From positions 3,217,501 through 3,281,500 of the forward strand of contig CM065386.1 in the NCBI GenBank assembly GCA_033060915.1: a stretch of 64,000 nucleotides of DNA, in the 5' to 3' direction. Position 1 is the first letter of the stretch. Every line of letters starts with the position of its first letter. Origin of the DNA: Euryodendron excelsum. Taxonomy: Eukaryota > Streptophyta > Magnoliopsida > Ericales > Pentaphylacaceae. Below are positions 12,401 to 24,280 of this stretch, piece by piece. Both the position numbers and the translations under genes were made by a program. The notes beneath the pieces are model-generated. The model ran no database searches. It was not told the DNA's origin and worked only from the letters and a program-made list of their open reading frames with translations.

Positions 12401-13048
12401 ATTGTTTTAATATTATATTCAATTTGAAATGAAACCGGTTCTGAAATCTTATGCAATGTAAGGAGAGGAAAAAGAAAAAAAAAAATGAGAAATTTTAAAT
12501 TCTTCCTTGTATTCTATTTATATTATTTTATTTTTTACTTTGTTTAATAGCCAAATATATGATGTAATTTCATATTCTTTTTCTGTCACCAAATTCTTAA
12601 TTCAAGCACAACGTTGGAAAATACTTTTTTTTTTTTCATTCCTAAAACTAGGTTTTTTAAAATAAAATTGCCCAAAATCAAATTTCAAAATCAATTTACC
12701 AATACTATTTCGAGGAAAACAATTTCTAGGATTAATTTGCCAAACAACCAAACGAGCCAGTTTTAAGTAAATTTTTATCCTATCCGTCTCACAAACATTG
12801 ATTTCCTTCCAGCTCCCTGTATAACCCCATCCCTACCTCCTGCCAATAAGCCTTTTAACCTCTGCTGGCAAAGTTTTATTAATGATCCAATTGCCAAAGA
12901 ATTTTAGCTGGATCCAGATCAATGATTAACAGTTCGATTTATAAATATGTTATGTATTGCAGCATAATAACATATGTATAACCCAAAAAAAGAAAAAAGA
13001 AAAGGGAGTTAATTGTGCTAATCAAGGAGTTTTAAGACAACAAGAGCT

Positions 13049-13237
13049 TCATGCAAATGCAGAAAATAGAATATTAAAATATTTAGGATTTGTCTTTTGA
13101 ATTGTCTCATGTATTTGTGCAGCTGCTTCACACGCCCTCTGCATAGGAAAAACTTCTTGTCTTCTTACCTTATCCATGTAATTTCTTTTCCTTTTCCTTC
13201 CTATTTCATTTCTCCCGTTGCTTGAAACATCTTTCAA
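13049..13237 (-). other. Well-conserved segment shared by copies A and B
   Basis: On the minus strand copy A can be read as a 62-residue frame (MKDVSSNGRNEIGRKRKR..., then QEVFPMQRACEAAAQIHET). The same segment in copy B (about 19915-20095) is nearly identical but has TAA where copy A has CAA after the EAA run, so the frame is not preserved there. It lies beyond the 3' UTR of gene 1 and contains a donor-like AAGGTAAGA. It may be a fragment of an unrecognised exon, or simply a slowly changing part of the duplication. Confidence 0.3.
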
Positions 13238-13650
13238 TAAACAAAAAATTTGAAATTACAAAAAAGATAATTTTCTCAAATTCATTTTCCTTGATGGTGC
13301 CATCAGATTTGATAAATAGTAAAATACAAATAAGCATAAGCTGCTTTATGAGTCATTTTTCCAAGAGGATCGTACACTATAAACAAGCAAAAAGTGTGAT
13401 ACAGCCGCTCATGACAACATACCGCCCCTTGTTTGATCAAGAAACAATGAATTCGAACATCACCAAAACATGGTTGAAAGGTCCAAACATGGAGAATGGA
13501 GACAATCCTGCTATGTATTCCCAGGTTCTTCATATCAATCTTCAGGCAGTTTCAATCAGCAGAAAAATGGAAGCCTTAGATGGTTTTAGAAATTCACTAG
13601 GCAGCATGAACATGCAACACATATTTTTTCTTATTCGTACAAGGACTATA

Positions 13651-13652
<2 letters not shown>

Positions 13653-13746
<94 letters not shown>

Positions 13747-13747
13747 G
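13653..13747. repeat. Compound (CT)n(AT)n microsatellite
   Basis: About 35 CT units run into about 11 AT units. It lies some 30 bases to the right of the end of the match between copies A and B. The long open frames crossing it on either strand (a serine-leucine run on plus, an arginine-glutamate run on minus) are by-products of the repeat. Confidence 0.9.
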
Positions 13748-16084
13748 CATGCCTCAATCAAATCTTAGATTTTTTTGTACTTCCTATATTACCCCCAAAA
13801 TCCAAAAATCAAAAGGAGCGAAAATTACACTTATCAGGGACAAAAAGCAGGAGACTAAAATGGTCAACACAAATCATAGCATGGGCAAAAAGGACTTTTC
13901 AGTATCAGGAGTGCATTTACGGAATTGGACCCCAATCCAACGTACCCAGCTGATGTAAACTGACCCCAAAACAAATCACCCCACACAATACCGAAGGGCA
14001 ATAGGGGCATTGTGCAGCAAAAACTCTATTCATCCAGCGGACGAAAAAACACTGTTTATTGAGGAGAGCTCGTGCTTTGCATATAGTAGGTGGATATGGA
14101 TTCCTTGCTGAGTAAAGGTATAAAAACGGAGTGTCCTAATACAATCTCACTTTTGGATAGAGTTGTAAAAAAAGCGTGCCGAGCTTAGCCGAGAGTTTAA
14201 ATTTGGTTTTAAAACCATAACAAGTTTGCAAATGTGTTTAAACTTAATTTATTAAACTTTTAAGCCGAACTCAAACAAGTTTTAATTAAGCTGAGCTCCA
14301 GTAGTTTGTGAATTTTTTTTTTGTATATAACATCATCGAGCCAAACTCATAAACTTAATAAACTTTAAAATATGTTCAAGTTTGACTTATTTACATAACG
14401 AATTAATCGCAAATAAACTTTTAACAAGCCAAATAAGAATGGCAATTGGAGCAAGAAAAGCCCGAACACATCTTCACCCTACCTCTAATAGGAAAGTTTT
14501 GGGACGGGGTACCAAAAAAAAAAACAAAATTCGATGCGGGTTTGAGACCAGGTAGGATTAAGGTCACTCCACCCCACTACAAACCCATCTTGATTATATT
14601 ATAAAATACTTAAATAATTGTATTGTATTAAATTACACAAAATATTAGTATATAAGTAAATATTAAGATTCGATGTTAACTATTTAGTCTTAGATTTTAG
14701 ATTATTTATCTCATTCTAATATTGTATTAGAGTTAGTATAATTTGTATTAGTTTTATTTTTTCAGAGATTCATTTTTGTTTTTAAATTGTATACTAGTTG
14801 AATCCGTTTCAACTCCAACCTCGTTTAACATAAGTGGGGCGGGAACGGGTAGAGAGGTTCAACCCGTCACAAATTTAGAACAAGGGGTGGAATGAAATTT
14901 TTCTATTAAGAACATGATAATATTTAACTAAACTCGTACCGAACTCATCCCATTATCATTTCTAGAGTATTAGTACCATCAATACAAACTGGAGACCGCA
15001 AGAAATAATTACCCCAAATTCTCAAACGCCAAGGCGGGAAATAACATTTCTCTCATACCTCTCTCTCTCTCTCTCTCTCAACCAGCATTTTTGTCTCTCG
15101 AGCGCTTCACACCATTAGGTTTCATCAATTTCTGGTTGGACCCTTTAACGTTGAATTGCTTCTTTGTTTTATGAACGATTTTTAATGTTGAATTGCTTCT
15201 TTGATGAACGATTAGGTTTCACCTGAATTAATTCTTTGTTTTATTGTGAATTACAGTTCAGATTGTTGTTGCAATTGATTCAAATTGTTCTTGCAATTAG
15301 CCTCTTGTGTTGTTTAATTTAGAGCCATTCATGTATGATTCTTCTTGATGCATTCCAATTGCGAGGATGTAAGCGTAGATTGCTTATGCTATACGTTTGA
15401 TCTGAAAAACGTCAGATGACTCATGTGCTATGTGAAACCCCCAGATCTGATAAGACTAGGAATTCATTTACCAAAAAGAGGCCCAATGATTGCATCCAGT
15501 ATACTGCTAAAGCAACTGTGATAATTGTGTATCTAGAGTAATGCTACACCACTGTTACAGAGGTTTCAGAACAATAGTTCAAGTTTACAATAAAGATTTT
15601 TTTAAGACTGAGTTTTTGCTATGGGGTGGTTTTCTCATGTACGAAGCCAAGAAATAAGATCCCGTGAGTTTCAAAGGCAAGCAATACAAATATGAGTAAA
15701 GCAAATAAAGTAAATATTTTCATTCATTTTCCTTAATTAATTTATTATTCCAGTTTGTATAACATATTTTTAATAATATTAATAGGAAAGCTACAAGTTC
15801 ACCTAAAAATCCACCAATGCGCAGTACTAGCTGCAACAAAAAATGTCAGAATCTGGAGGACCTGGGAAGACATCCCTCTACACACACCCGGTTGTACGGA
15901 AAACCCAAAAAGAAGTCTTACCACCCACCTAAAGGTTTTATTCATATTGTTTGTTTGATGCTTCTTGAACTATAGGATATGCACACACGCTTGCACACTC
16001 AAAACTTGAACACACCAACATAAATTTGAATGACATTATGTAATTTCGTTGCAGGAAAATATGCACATCAGAATTTGACACTAA
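13748..16084. other. Intergenic, dispersed repeats, possible orphan leader
   Basis: No intact gene. 14155-14440 resembles dispersed plant repeat sequence. 14430-14965 looks like a small repeat whose ends (AGAATGGCAATTGG and CCCATTATCATTTCTA) are near-complementary, with GC-richer blocks inside. A CT microsatellite at about 15060-15080 followed by about 250 bases of moderate GC resembles a plant 5' leader, but no start codon with a usable frame follows. ORFs here are short and unrecognised. Confidence 0.3.
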
Positions 16085-17010
16085 GGCCACCCCTATTTAT
16101 ACTACTACACCTCCTCAACTAAGGGTGGAGATCTATTAGATTCTACAAAAATTAAGGTTTTAGAGTAATCTCTACAAATATCTCATCCTAGAGAACTTTA
16201 CAATGTCCTAAAAATATTCTACTTTTTACGAGGCTTCATCCTTTTAGAACTTTCTATGCACCTATACAAGTCTTTCACGACATATTGGCTCCAATTAAAA
16301 ACTCTTCTTAGTTGATTGATATGTAAAGATGAAGCAAAGAAAAAGGGAGATCATATGAGGCCTTAGAGAGGCGGATGGAAGCTAGGAATAGGAACCCTTG
16401 AAGTTTGAGAGAATGAAAGGGTATTGTAATCAACAGCATTGCCTTGGCCAAATAAGGCCACCCCTATTTATACTACTCCACCTCCTCAACTAAGGGTGAA
16501 GATCTATTGGATCCTACAAAAATTAAGGTTTTAGAGTGATCTCTACAAATATCTCATCCCAGAGAACTTTACAGTGTCCTAAAAATATTCTACTTTTTAC
16601 AAAGCTTCATCCTCTTAGAACTTTCTATGCACCTATACAAGTCTTTCATGACATATTAGCTCCAATTAAAAACTTTTCTTGGTTAATTGATATGTAAAGA
16701 TGAAGCGGAGAAAAAGAGATATCATCAAGCCTTAGAGAAGCGGATGGAAGCTAAGAATAGGAACCCTTGAAGTTTGAGAGAATAAAAGTATATTGTAATC
16801 AAGAGCATTGCCTTGGCCAAATAAGGTTACCCCTATTTATACTACTCTACCTCCTCCACTAATGGTGGAGATCTATTAGATCCTACAAAAATTCAGGTTT
16901 TAGAATAATTTCTACAAATATCTCATCTCAGAGAACATTATACTGTCTTAAAAATATTCTACTTTTTATAAGGCTTCATCCTTTTAGAACTTTCTATGTG
17001 CCTATATCAG
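16085..17010 (-). repeat. About 370-bp tandem array of LTR-promoter-like units
   Basis: Units start at 16085, 16456 and 16825 (spacing 371 and 369 bases); the third is partial. Read on the minus strand each unit holds a TATA box (TATAAATAGGGGT) followed by a leader with CAATA and ATTCTCTCAAACTTCAAGG, and upstream sequence with AGAAAGTTCTAA. This matches the layout of an LTR U3/R region duplicated in tandem. GAATATTC and several TTCTA motifs at 17030-17110 would lie further upstream of the TATA boxes on the minus strand. No internal retroelement genes were found beside it. Confidence 0.6.
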
Positions 17011-18409
17011 TTTTCATAATGTGGAGGCTTTAGAATATTCTAGCTCTTCCATTTTCTAGGGTGTTCTACCATATTCTACCTCCATCCAATCTCTTGGTGT
17101 TCTAAAATATTTTAACAAAATCAAGAATATCCAAAAGAATATGCCATTGTTTTTTTTTTTTTTTTTTTTTTGAACACGTTTAGGCAGCATAAAACCGTCC
17201 TTTAGACTATGTCTTGTTTGCATGCAAAATTGCTGTCTTGTGTGCTTGTGATAAAGACATGAATATTACCTACATTTTTGCATTGGGCAGTGGAGAAGCT
17301 TGTGACCATGTGAAACAAAAACACAGAAAGACAAAAGCCAAGATTGATAGTAACAGCCTTCTATATCTAGGGACATACTCCAACCACAACACGTACAATC
17401 ACACCCAAAAGGCCAACTCAAAACTAGATCTCACCTAATAAGCAGCAAACGATAAAGAAATTTACGTACATAGACCACCACGACAGACACAGGCTCTCTC
17501 AAGTCAAAATACAAGAGAACCCCAGAAGACAGATACAACCAGCCCACAAAGACCTTATCCAGGCGGCACAAAAGCACCAGACAAACCCAAACATCGCTCG
17601 CAATAGTCCAAACCACATCAGTCTTGCAGCTTCGACTACAACACTGAAAGGAAGTGTAGGGGACTAGAAAGTGAGCTATCTGGCTCGTCTCCACCCTAAC
17701 TAAAGACATTTAGTATGTGAATTAGTCAAAAAAAAAAAAAGTGGGGCATTTTTGTCCATTCGTTACTTCCGTTACATTCGTTCCTTCCCTTCTAAACAAA
17801 GAAAGGAAGAAAATTTATTCCATTCGTTTCTCTCTGTCACATTTTAAATAGGCTCTAAAGCTCTGTTTACTACTTGAGAACATAAAAGAAAAGAAAAAAA
17901 AAAACTAAAAAACTCTTCCTACCTTTGTTGATGGAAGGGAATGGGGCAAAAATACAAGAAAAAACTCTGAGGGAAAGAAGGTGTCCCCAATCTTCAGTAT
18001 TGAGAAGATTAACATAAAACCAGTGACGGTGATATTTTTCTTCCTTTCTTCTCCTCTACAAAAAATCAAGCTAAAGAAAGATGTTTGTTTTCCTAACATT
18101 TCTGTCCTGTTTTTTGCTCCCTCCCTCCCTCCCTCCTTCTTTCCATTTCACAAGTCCCAAAAGCACTATAAGTTTGACATGTCATCAAACTTACTCTTCA
18201 TCGGTCAATTGGGTCATGGCTGATAAAAGCAATGGGCTATCTGTTTCATATTTTTTTATAAAAAAAACCTGCTACAAATATAAACTCAACAAAAAGGCCA
18301 ACTGAGAAAAAAAAAAAAGTCAAAATGACTGTTTGGTAACACGAGAAAAAGCTGCATTTCTGTCAGGCTTTTATTCATTAGGAAGTTTTGTATCACAATA
18401 ATTAGACTA
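17011..18409. other. Intergenic, no intact gene seen
   Basis: A T-run near 17150-17171 and mostly unrecognised sequence. The block 17200-17710 has more even base composition than its surroundings and a 92-codon minus-strand open frame rich in Val and Leu (17431-17709), which may be a retroelement scrap. A CCCT microsatellite lies near 18119-18135. Nothing can be assigned. Confidence 0.3.
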
Positions 18410-20495
18410 ATGCTTGCAAATATTATCATAATATCAGTAAAAACTTATGCTAAAAGTTCATACAATATTGGTTCGAGCTTAATATGTTAATATACAATAT
18501 AATTAGCCCGGTTAAAAATAAAACTAATAGATAAAATATAAATATCTTACTATCAACATATATTTTATAATTTTTACTTAATATTTATAAGATATTAAAT
18601 ATATGCTAATATAAAGTAATAGAATTTACATTTTTGTTATTTGTTTCAACACATAGAATATGCACATGCAAATTTATCTTGAAAATAATAATTGAAACAC
18701 TATTCTCACTATTACCCTAAGCATTGACAATAACAATTTATTTTACCTATAAACGAACGCAACTATGGGGTGTGTCGGGGAAGAGCGGGGTGTAAGGTGG
18801 CACAAGGTGCGGCTGGGGGGTGACACGCGGCGCCGACAAGAGGAAATGTGTTTGGCAGTCTCTCTAACACAGTTTTCCGTTCTCAAGAATCGCAGGTCAC
18901 ATAGAACGAAACCGAAAATTCATTTGGCTTGGTGTTTTCAAAAGCTGTGGAGCTGCAACAAACCAATTTTCAGGAAATACCAAAATGATGTTCTCTATTT
19001 TCTTTTTTTGTATTTTTTATTAATTGAGTGTTCGGACTAACTTGATTGCATCTCGACTGATTTTAAAGTTTGTGCAGTCCCTTCGTCCCACACAAATCAA
19101 ATAATTATCGGGTTAAAAATCTTAAAATGTTTGTAAGGCATTGATAGCACTTTAGAGGTTTCGAATATAAGACCTTTGAGAGAGCATACTTTCATGCCTC
19201 AATCCTTGACCACCAAAATGATATTCTTCGTTCATAACTTAGAACACCCAAGTTCTCAACATTTTTGTAGTTTTCAGAAAACATGTTTCTCAAAATATTT
19301 TTTGAAAACTATGCCAAACCGGGTAAATAGTTCTCTTTTGGCTTTTGTTTTCGCTTTCTTGGAACAAAAAGAAAAAAAAAAAACTTGTCATTTTTCGTAT
19401 TTTTTGGAATAAAAAAAATGAGTCATCGAAGCACCATTACTTTCATATCATTTTCATCTTGGAATGAAAATGGCTTCAAAAGCACTTTTCTTTCAATCCT
19501 AAAATTAGGATTTTTCTAAAAAAAATAATAAAAAATAAGTTTTAGAATCAATTTACCAATACTATCTCGGTGAGAAAGTTTCTAGAACTAATTGGCAAGC
19601 ACAATTTCTCTGTAATTTTTATCCTATCCCTCACGCAAACATTGGTTTCCTCCCAAGTCCCTGTATAACCCCCACCTTCTCCCCAAAAAGACCTTTTAAC
19701 CTTTGCTAGGCGAAGTTTCATTCAATGATTCAATTGGCAAAGAAGTTTAGCTGGATCCAGATCAATGATCAAAAGTTCAATGTATATACATGTTGTGTAT
19801 TTCAGCACAATAACGTATGTATGACAAAAAAATGAAAGAAAAGAAAGAAAAGAAAAGGGAGTCTACTAATCAAGGAGTTTTAAGACAACAGGAGCTTCAT
19901 GCAAATGCAGAACAGAATGTTAAAAACTTTAAACATTTAGGATTTGTCTTTTGAATTGTCTCATGTATTTATCCAGCTGCTTCACACGCCCTCTGCATAG
20001 GAAAAACTTCTTGTCTTCTTACCTTATTCATGTAATTTCGTTTCCTTTCCCTTCCTATTTCATTTCTCCCATTGCTCGAAACATCTTTCATTAAAAAAAA
20101 AATACCAAAATTACAAAGGAGAGAATTGTATAATTATCAGTCTCTGCCACAAATTCATTTTCCTTGATTGTGCCATCAGATTTGGTAAATAATACAATAC
20201 AAATAATAATAAGTTGCTTTATGAGTCATTTTGCAAAGAGGATCCTACACATTAAACAAGCAAAAAGTGTGATACAGCCGCTCATGACAACATATAGCCC
20301 CCTTGGTTGATCAAGAAACAACGAATTCGAACAGTTACCAAAGTATGGTTGAAAGTCCGAACATGGAGAACCGAGACAATCCTGCTATCTATTCCCAGGT
20401 TCTTCATAGCAATCTTCAGGCAGTTCCAATCAGTAGAAGATGGAAGCCTTAGATGATTCTAGAAATTCACAAGGCAGCATGAATATGCAATACTT
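18410..20495 (+). repeat. Duplication copy B (ancestral side, 3' flank of gene 1)
   Basis: Aligns with copy A (9120-13620) over its whole length apart from insertions. Because its right end runs into the stop codon of gene 1 at 20503-20505, this copy is in the original context; 20100-20500 is probably the 3' UTR of gene 1 and the rest is its downstream flank. It lacks the three insertions seen in copy A and has its own SINE (18990-19211). Confidence 0.75.
18990..19211 (-). mobile_element. tRNA-derived SINE (Au-like)
   Basis: An 11-base duplication ACCAAAATGAT flanks the segment (18979-18989 and 19212-19222), and copy A has a single copy of the corresponding site near 11785. On the minus strand it starts GGTCAAGGATTGAGG, has a pol III B-box-like ATTCGAAACC near its 5' end, a 3' part with AGTCGAGATGC and AGTCCGAACAC, and an A-rich tail. 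That 3' motif pattern resembles the plant Au SINE group. Length (about 220 bases), tail and long target duplication all fit a SINE. Confidence 0.7.
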
Positions 20496-20502
20496 GCTAC
20501 AT

Positions 20503-23500
20503 CTAAATCTTCTGTTCAAGAACTTGCCGCAACTGGATCTTTTGACTCTCCATCCTAGCCTCCAATAGCTTTGCTTTCAAACGGCTCTTCTGCATGCCAC
20601 GTGGCCATTCGATGCATCCTTTCATCCCTTGAGTAATGTGTGGATTCCCCGACTCAGGTGAGCTCCATTGGCCCACCATATCTGGGGGGCTAACCCTGCC
20701 TTTGCCTGAACCCCGATCGGGAGAAATGATAGTCCCACTAGAAAGCCTTCCATTGGAGAGCCTTCCGTTCATTCCATCCACTGAGATTATCTTGAAGTTC
20801 TCACCGTTATTTGGGCATGATCTCCAAAGCCGGGATATGGATGAAACTTTCTTCGAATGCGTCTTTGGTGCAGCACAAACTTCAGTGATTTCCGTAATTG
20901 GAGTCTCTTCACCTGCATTTTCTTCCCATTCTGTTCCACTTCCTGACACATTGCTGTCACGACGAATATTGTTGACTGATGGGTCGCTGCCCTCGGTTGA
21001 ATAACTTGAGCCCTGATCCTCAAGATGGCTCACAGTTTCCCACCCACTCTCGTCTTCTTCTATATCGCCACTCTGATCAAGATATGCATTAGAATGTCTC
21101 TGAATGCTGTCTTTATTGAACAAATTAACTTCGGGACTCACAGTATGAACCTTGGAGGCATGGCTGGCAGGACTGTATCCAACACATGGTTCAATGTCTC
21201 TCTCATTGGCTTCACCGAAATTAACATCTTCGAAGACAGCGAAAATATCCTCTGGATTTGATGGCTCGTATGTAAACTCCTTGATGTCTTGAATATTCAC
21301 AGAGGCAGCAGCTTGTCGAAGGAACTCCGCTTTTCTCATCTCCACGACATCTAGGGTTGCACTTCTTGAACTTAGAAAAGTCTCTAGATCTGCTACTAGC
21401 TTGTTCATCTGAGAATACTTTGCTTCAAGTGTCACTTTTGCATCAATTAACTTCATCTGAACTCGTTCTTCACGCCAAACCTCGGCCATCTGCAACATCT
21501 TCCTCTCCTCTTCCACTTCCTCGTGGAGTTTCATGGATTCCCTCTTCAATGCTTCAACTTCAGCCTTGTCTTCTCCAATTTCTTTAGCAAGCTCATCACA
21601 CACCTCCTCTATTAGCTCTCTGGCCTTCCTCTCCTTTTCATAGTCCTGCATATAGCGTTTTGCCAATAACTTGGTATCAGCCAGCTCATTGACCAACTTA
21701 AAATTAACAATTTCCAACCTCTGGCGATTTTTCCTCTCCCGGTTCAAGTCAGCTTTGACATCATCAATAATTGTGCGGATTTTCTCATGTTCTCTACTCC
21801 GCCAAGTGGCCCTTTCCTCACTGAGTTTCCTTAAGAAGTGCTCGAGTTTCTTTTTTGAGGACCGTTTCTCAGTCTCAAGCTCATGGATACGGCCTTGAGC
21901 TTGTTCAAGTTCTACCTCCATTGCAGATATTGCTGAGATAGCACTTGCTTGTTGGTCGAGATGCTTTGAGTGGCCATAAATCTGTTGTACCTCTTCTGAT
22001 GTTTCCAAGCATACGGGGTCCCATTTTGTTGCCCCCTCCATTGCAGAGTTTGAAAATTGACATGAAGGTTCATGCTGTGAAACATGACCATAGTTGGAAT
22101 CAAACAAGTGGAAGTACCAAAACAAATGGGATAGAAAGTCAGTTATCACTACTAGATGAGAGTAGAAATCACCAACTCCTATGGTTGCAACTACCAATTT
22201 GAACACCAATGAAATATACCATTTCATATCACTGTTTCTTTTCCAAATTGTTCTCTTTTTCATTTTGTTCCTTTTTGTCCCAAAGATCAAATGATTTGAT
22301 AGATCAGACAGTTAGTATTAGTATATAAGATCACCAAAGGGAACAAAATGATCTAATTCATGAATTGAGGTATAGAAAATTGTACCACCAAACGGTACAT
22401 GCAGTAGTGCAGTTATGCTACATGTTCAAGACTGCTGGCTCTTATTTAGTTCGATCTTCATTCCAGCACTTACCAATTCAACTAGTCATGAGTAGTTACT
22501 ATTTCATATTAAGGGTCTCAAAGCTGAATGTACCTTACACAAATACCCCTTTCTTGGACCAGAGACCGAATGAGAACTCTGCATTAGATCCGTTGCTTCA
22601 GAATTATGTGCTCTGCTATAGTGATGACCAGGAAATGGCAACCCTATATGACTGGCTCCATACTGCAGGGAAGAAAAACCAATAAGAAAAACCTCAACTT
22701 TTCAAAGTTAACCACATTGGCCCCAAAACCAATCCTAGGGTTCCTACCTGATCAAGAGTAGAAGAACAACAGACACCAAAATCTTAGTGATCAAACCAAA
22801 ATTTTTGGAAGGCATTATAGATGCAGCATAGATGTCACAGAAAAAAAAATAAGAAAATGGTATTGACCACTGACATGATATTCCAACAAGAAAAAGATCA
22901 AATTGCAACTAATCAGCAATAATGTCATTGAACTACTAGTCTAAAAAGAACATGGGTATTGTTTCTCTTAATAATCATGCTTAGCATGCAAAAATTGTGC
23001 AATGAAGCAGCTTTGAATGAATGCAGTCAGAGTAAGCAAAATTAGATTCACGGTGATAATAGCCAAAACGTTGATTCAGAAGATCGGACACTTATTCGAA
23101 TTGTTAAATTTAAACCAAGTGAAGAAACAGACAACCCTTAAAGTACAGATCTCGAAAGTAAATGTACCTGAAACCCTAGCGGGTCCTTCTTTGGAAGACT
23201 AGACCTCTCACCGCCGCGGCCGATGGTGGGAGGCACCCCCGGTAACTGTAGCCGCCACAGTACGGCTGCGAGCTTCCGCGCGGAAACCACCACCTCCTGT
23301 CCTCTCCCTCTTTCCTTCCGGCAACTTTTCCGAACGAACTCGAGTGGCGACCTCTCTTCCTTGACAGAGACATCTTTGTCTCTGTCATCCAACTTCCATC
23401 TCAGAAGAGGGGTTTCTGGTCTGCTCCGCTTACCCGCCGGAGCTCCATTCCTCTGCAACCTTACTCCGGCGCCGGAATAGCCGGGACTCCTCGCTTTCCG

Positions 23501-23611
23501 GCGAGGCGGTCTCCGAGACTTCGATTTCTGCAAAAGATCTGAATCTGGTGAAGGGTTTAGGGCTTTGGAGGGGAGAATCGCCGGGAGTTCAGTCTTGACA
23601 GTGATCTTCAT
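20503..23611 (-). CDS. Coiled-coil protein, At5g41620/USO1-like family
   Basis: Three coding exons in transcript order: 23611-23168, 22662-22534 and 22074-20503, all joined in phase 0 with GT-AG introns of 505 and 459 bases, giving 714 residues. The basic N-terminus contains SRPETPLLRWK and VSARKLAAVLW (about residues 105-120), the hallmark of this plant family. Exon 2 gives the short linker ending GYLCK. Exon 3 holds SNSAMEGATKWDP, then a long coiled coil (about residues 243-430, Glu/Lys/Arg heptads) and an acidic, Ser-rich tail. Members are annotated as uncharacterised or intracellular-transport USO1-like on coiled-coil similarity only; no enzymatic motif is present, and no function should be assumed. 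The start follows a CT-rich leader and gives the conserved N-terminus. An extra small exon cannot be excluded. Confidence 0.85.
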
Positions 23612-23657
23612 CGTCGCCGGCGGGATTCAGCCATTAGAGAGCCTCGACTGAAGTTTC

Positions 23658-23696
<39 letters not shown>

Positions 23697-23710
23697 CTCA
23701 GTGATCTCTT
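23612..23710 (-). promoter_or_regulatory. 5' leader of gene 1 with a CT microsatellite
   Basis: Immediately upstream of the gene 1 start codon on the minus strand is a CT run of about 17 units (GA on the plus strand, 23660-23694). CT-rich leaders are common in plant genes and this supports the chosen start. The exact transcription start is not visible. Confidence 0.5.
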
Positions 23711-23834
23711 CTCTCTGCCGTGGCGATTCGTTAGTGTTTCTCTGTGGAAATGGGAAGGGAAAGGAAGGAGGGAGACAGTACAGAGTCTGGTGACTACAGA
23801 GCTGCCAAGTTTCAGCGATTTCCTTGAGAGGACG

Positions 23835-23858
23835 ACGCATACAGAAATCTGTATGCGT
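23835..23858. promoter_or_regulatory. Perfect 10-bp inverted repeat upstream of gene 1
   Basis: ACGCATACAG, a four-base loop AAAT, then CTGTATGCGT. It lies about 225 bases upstream of the gene 1 start codon and shortly before the CT leader. It could be a dimeric transcription-factor site or a chance hairpin. No known factor is assigned. Confidence 0.4.
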
Positions 23859-24280
23859 ACACTTGTACGGTCAACGTATCTCTATGCTACATTAATCCAT
23901 GGATTTCGTGGTTAAATAAGGCCAGGACGATGTCGTTCCATTACGAGAATTAAGTGTAAAAAGTTACATCCTGTAAAAAGTTAAATTACTAACACCGCCT
24001 TCAAACCAGCAAAAATACCGGAGCGTCACCTTTGCTGGCATGTGCATAGCCACGCTCCTTATCGCTCGTGGCTTTTTTTTTCTCTAATAATCCTTTTATT
24101 TCGGAAATAAAAACTTATAATTTAAAATACAATCACGAAAAGTTATTTGCTAGATATTATTATCCGTGTGGACTAAATGTTGTATTTAAACTTAATAAGA
24201 GTGCCACATTATGAAAGATACTCTCCATCAAAATAGGTTAAATAAATTTAATACAATCTATAAAATCCTAATTTAAATTA

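Larger units (their letters stand above)
9120..13620 (+). repeat. Duplication copy A (paralogue of 18410-20495)
   Basis: Long stretches match copy B at 18410-20495 in the same orientation. Examples are the TTAGCCCGG.TAAAAATAAA stretch near 9213, the GGGGAAGAGC stretch near 9638, the CTTCACACGCCCTCTGCAT stretch near 13128 and the TTCCCAGGTTCTTCAT stretch near 13518. In copy B this material is the 3' untranslated region and downstream flank of gene 1. Copy A therefore carries a copy of that 3' UTR without any coding sequence, ending about 10 bases short of where the stop codon would be. Copy A is longer because it holds at least three insertions (9694-11492, 11519-11681, 11948-12400). Confidence 0.75.

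Noticed and set aside
13542..13757. Minus-strand Arg/Glu-repeat frame
   Set aside because: Translation of the GA microsatellite only.
13222..13953. 243-codon plus-strand open frame
   Set aside because: It runs across the 3' UTR copy, the CT/AT microsatellite and unrelated flank; its length depends on the repeat having no stop codons.
17431..17709. 92-codon minus-strand frame as a LINE fragment
   Set aside because: No reverse-transcriptase or endonuclease motif, and no poly(A) or target duplication.
20636..21898. Several open frames antisense to gene 1 exon 3
   Set aside because: Shadows of the coiled-coil exon; composition mirrors the reverse complement.
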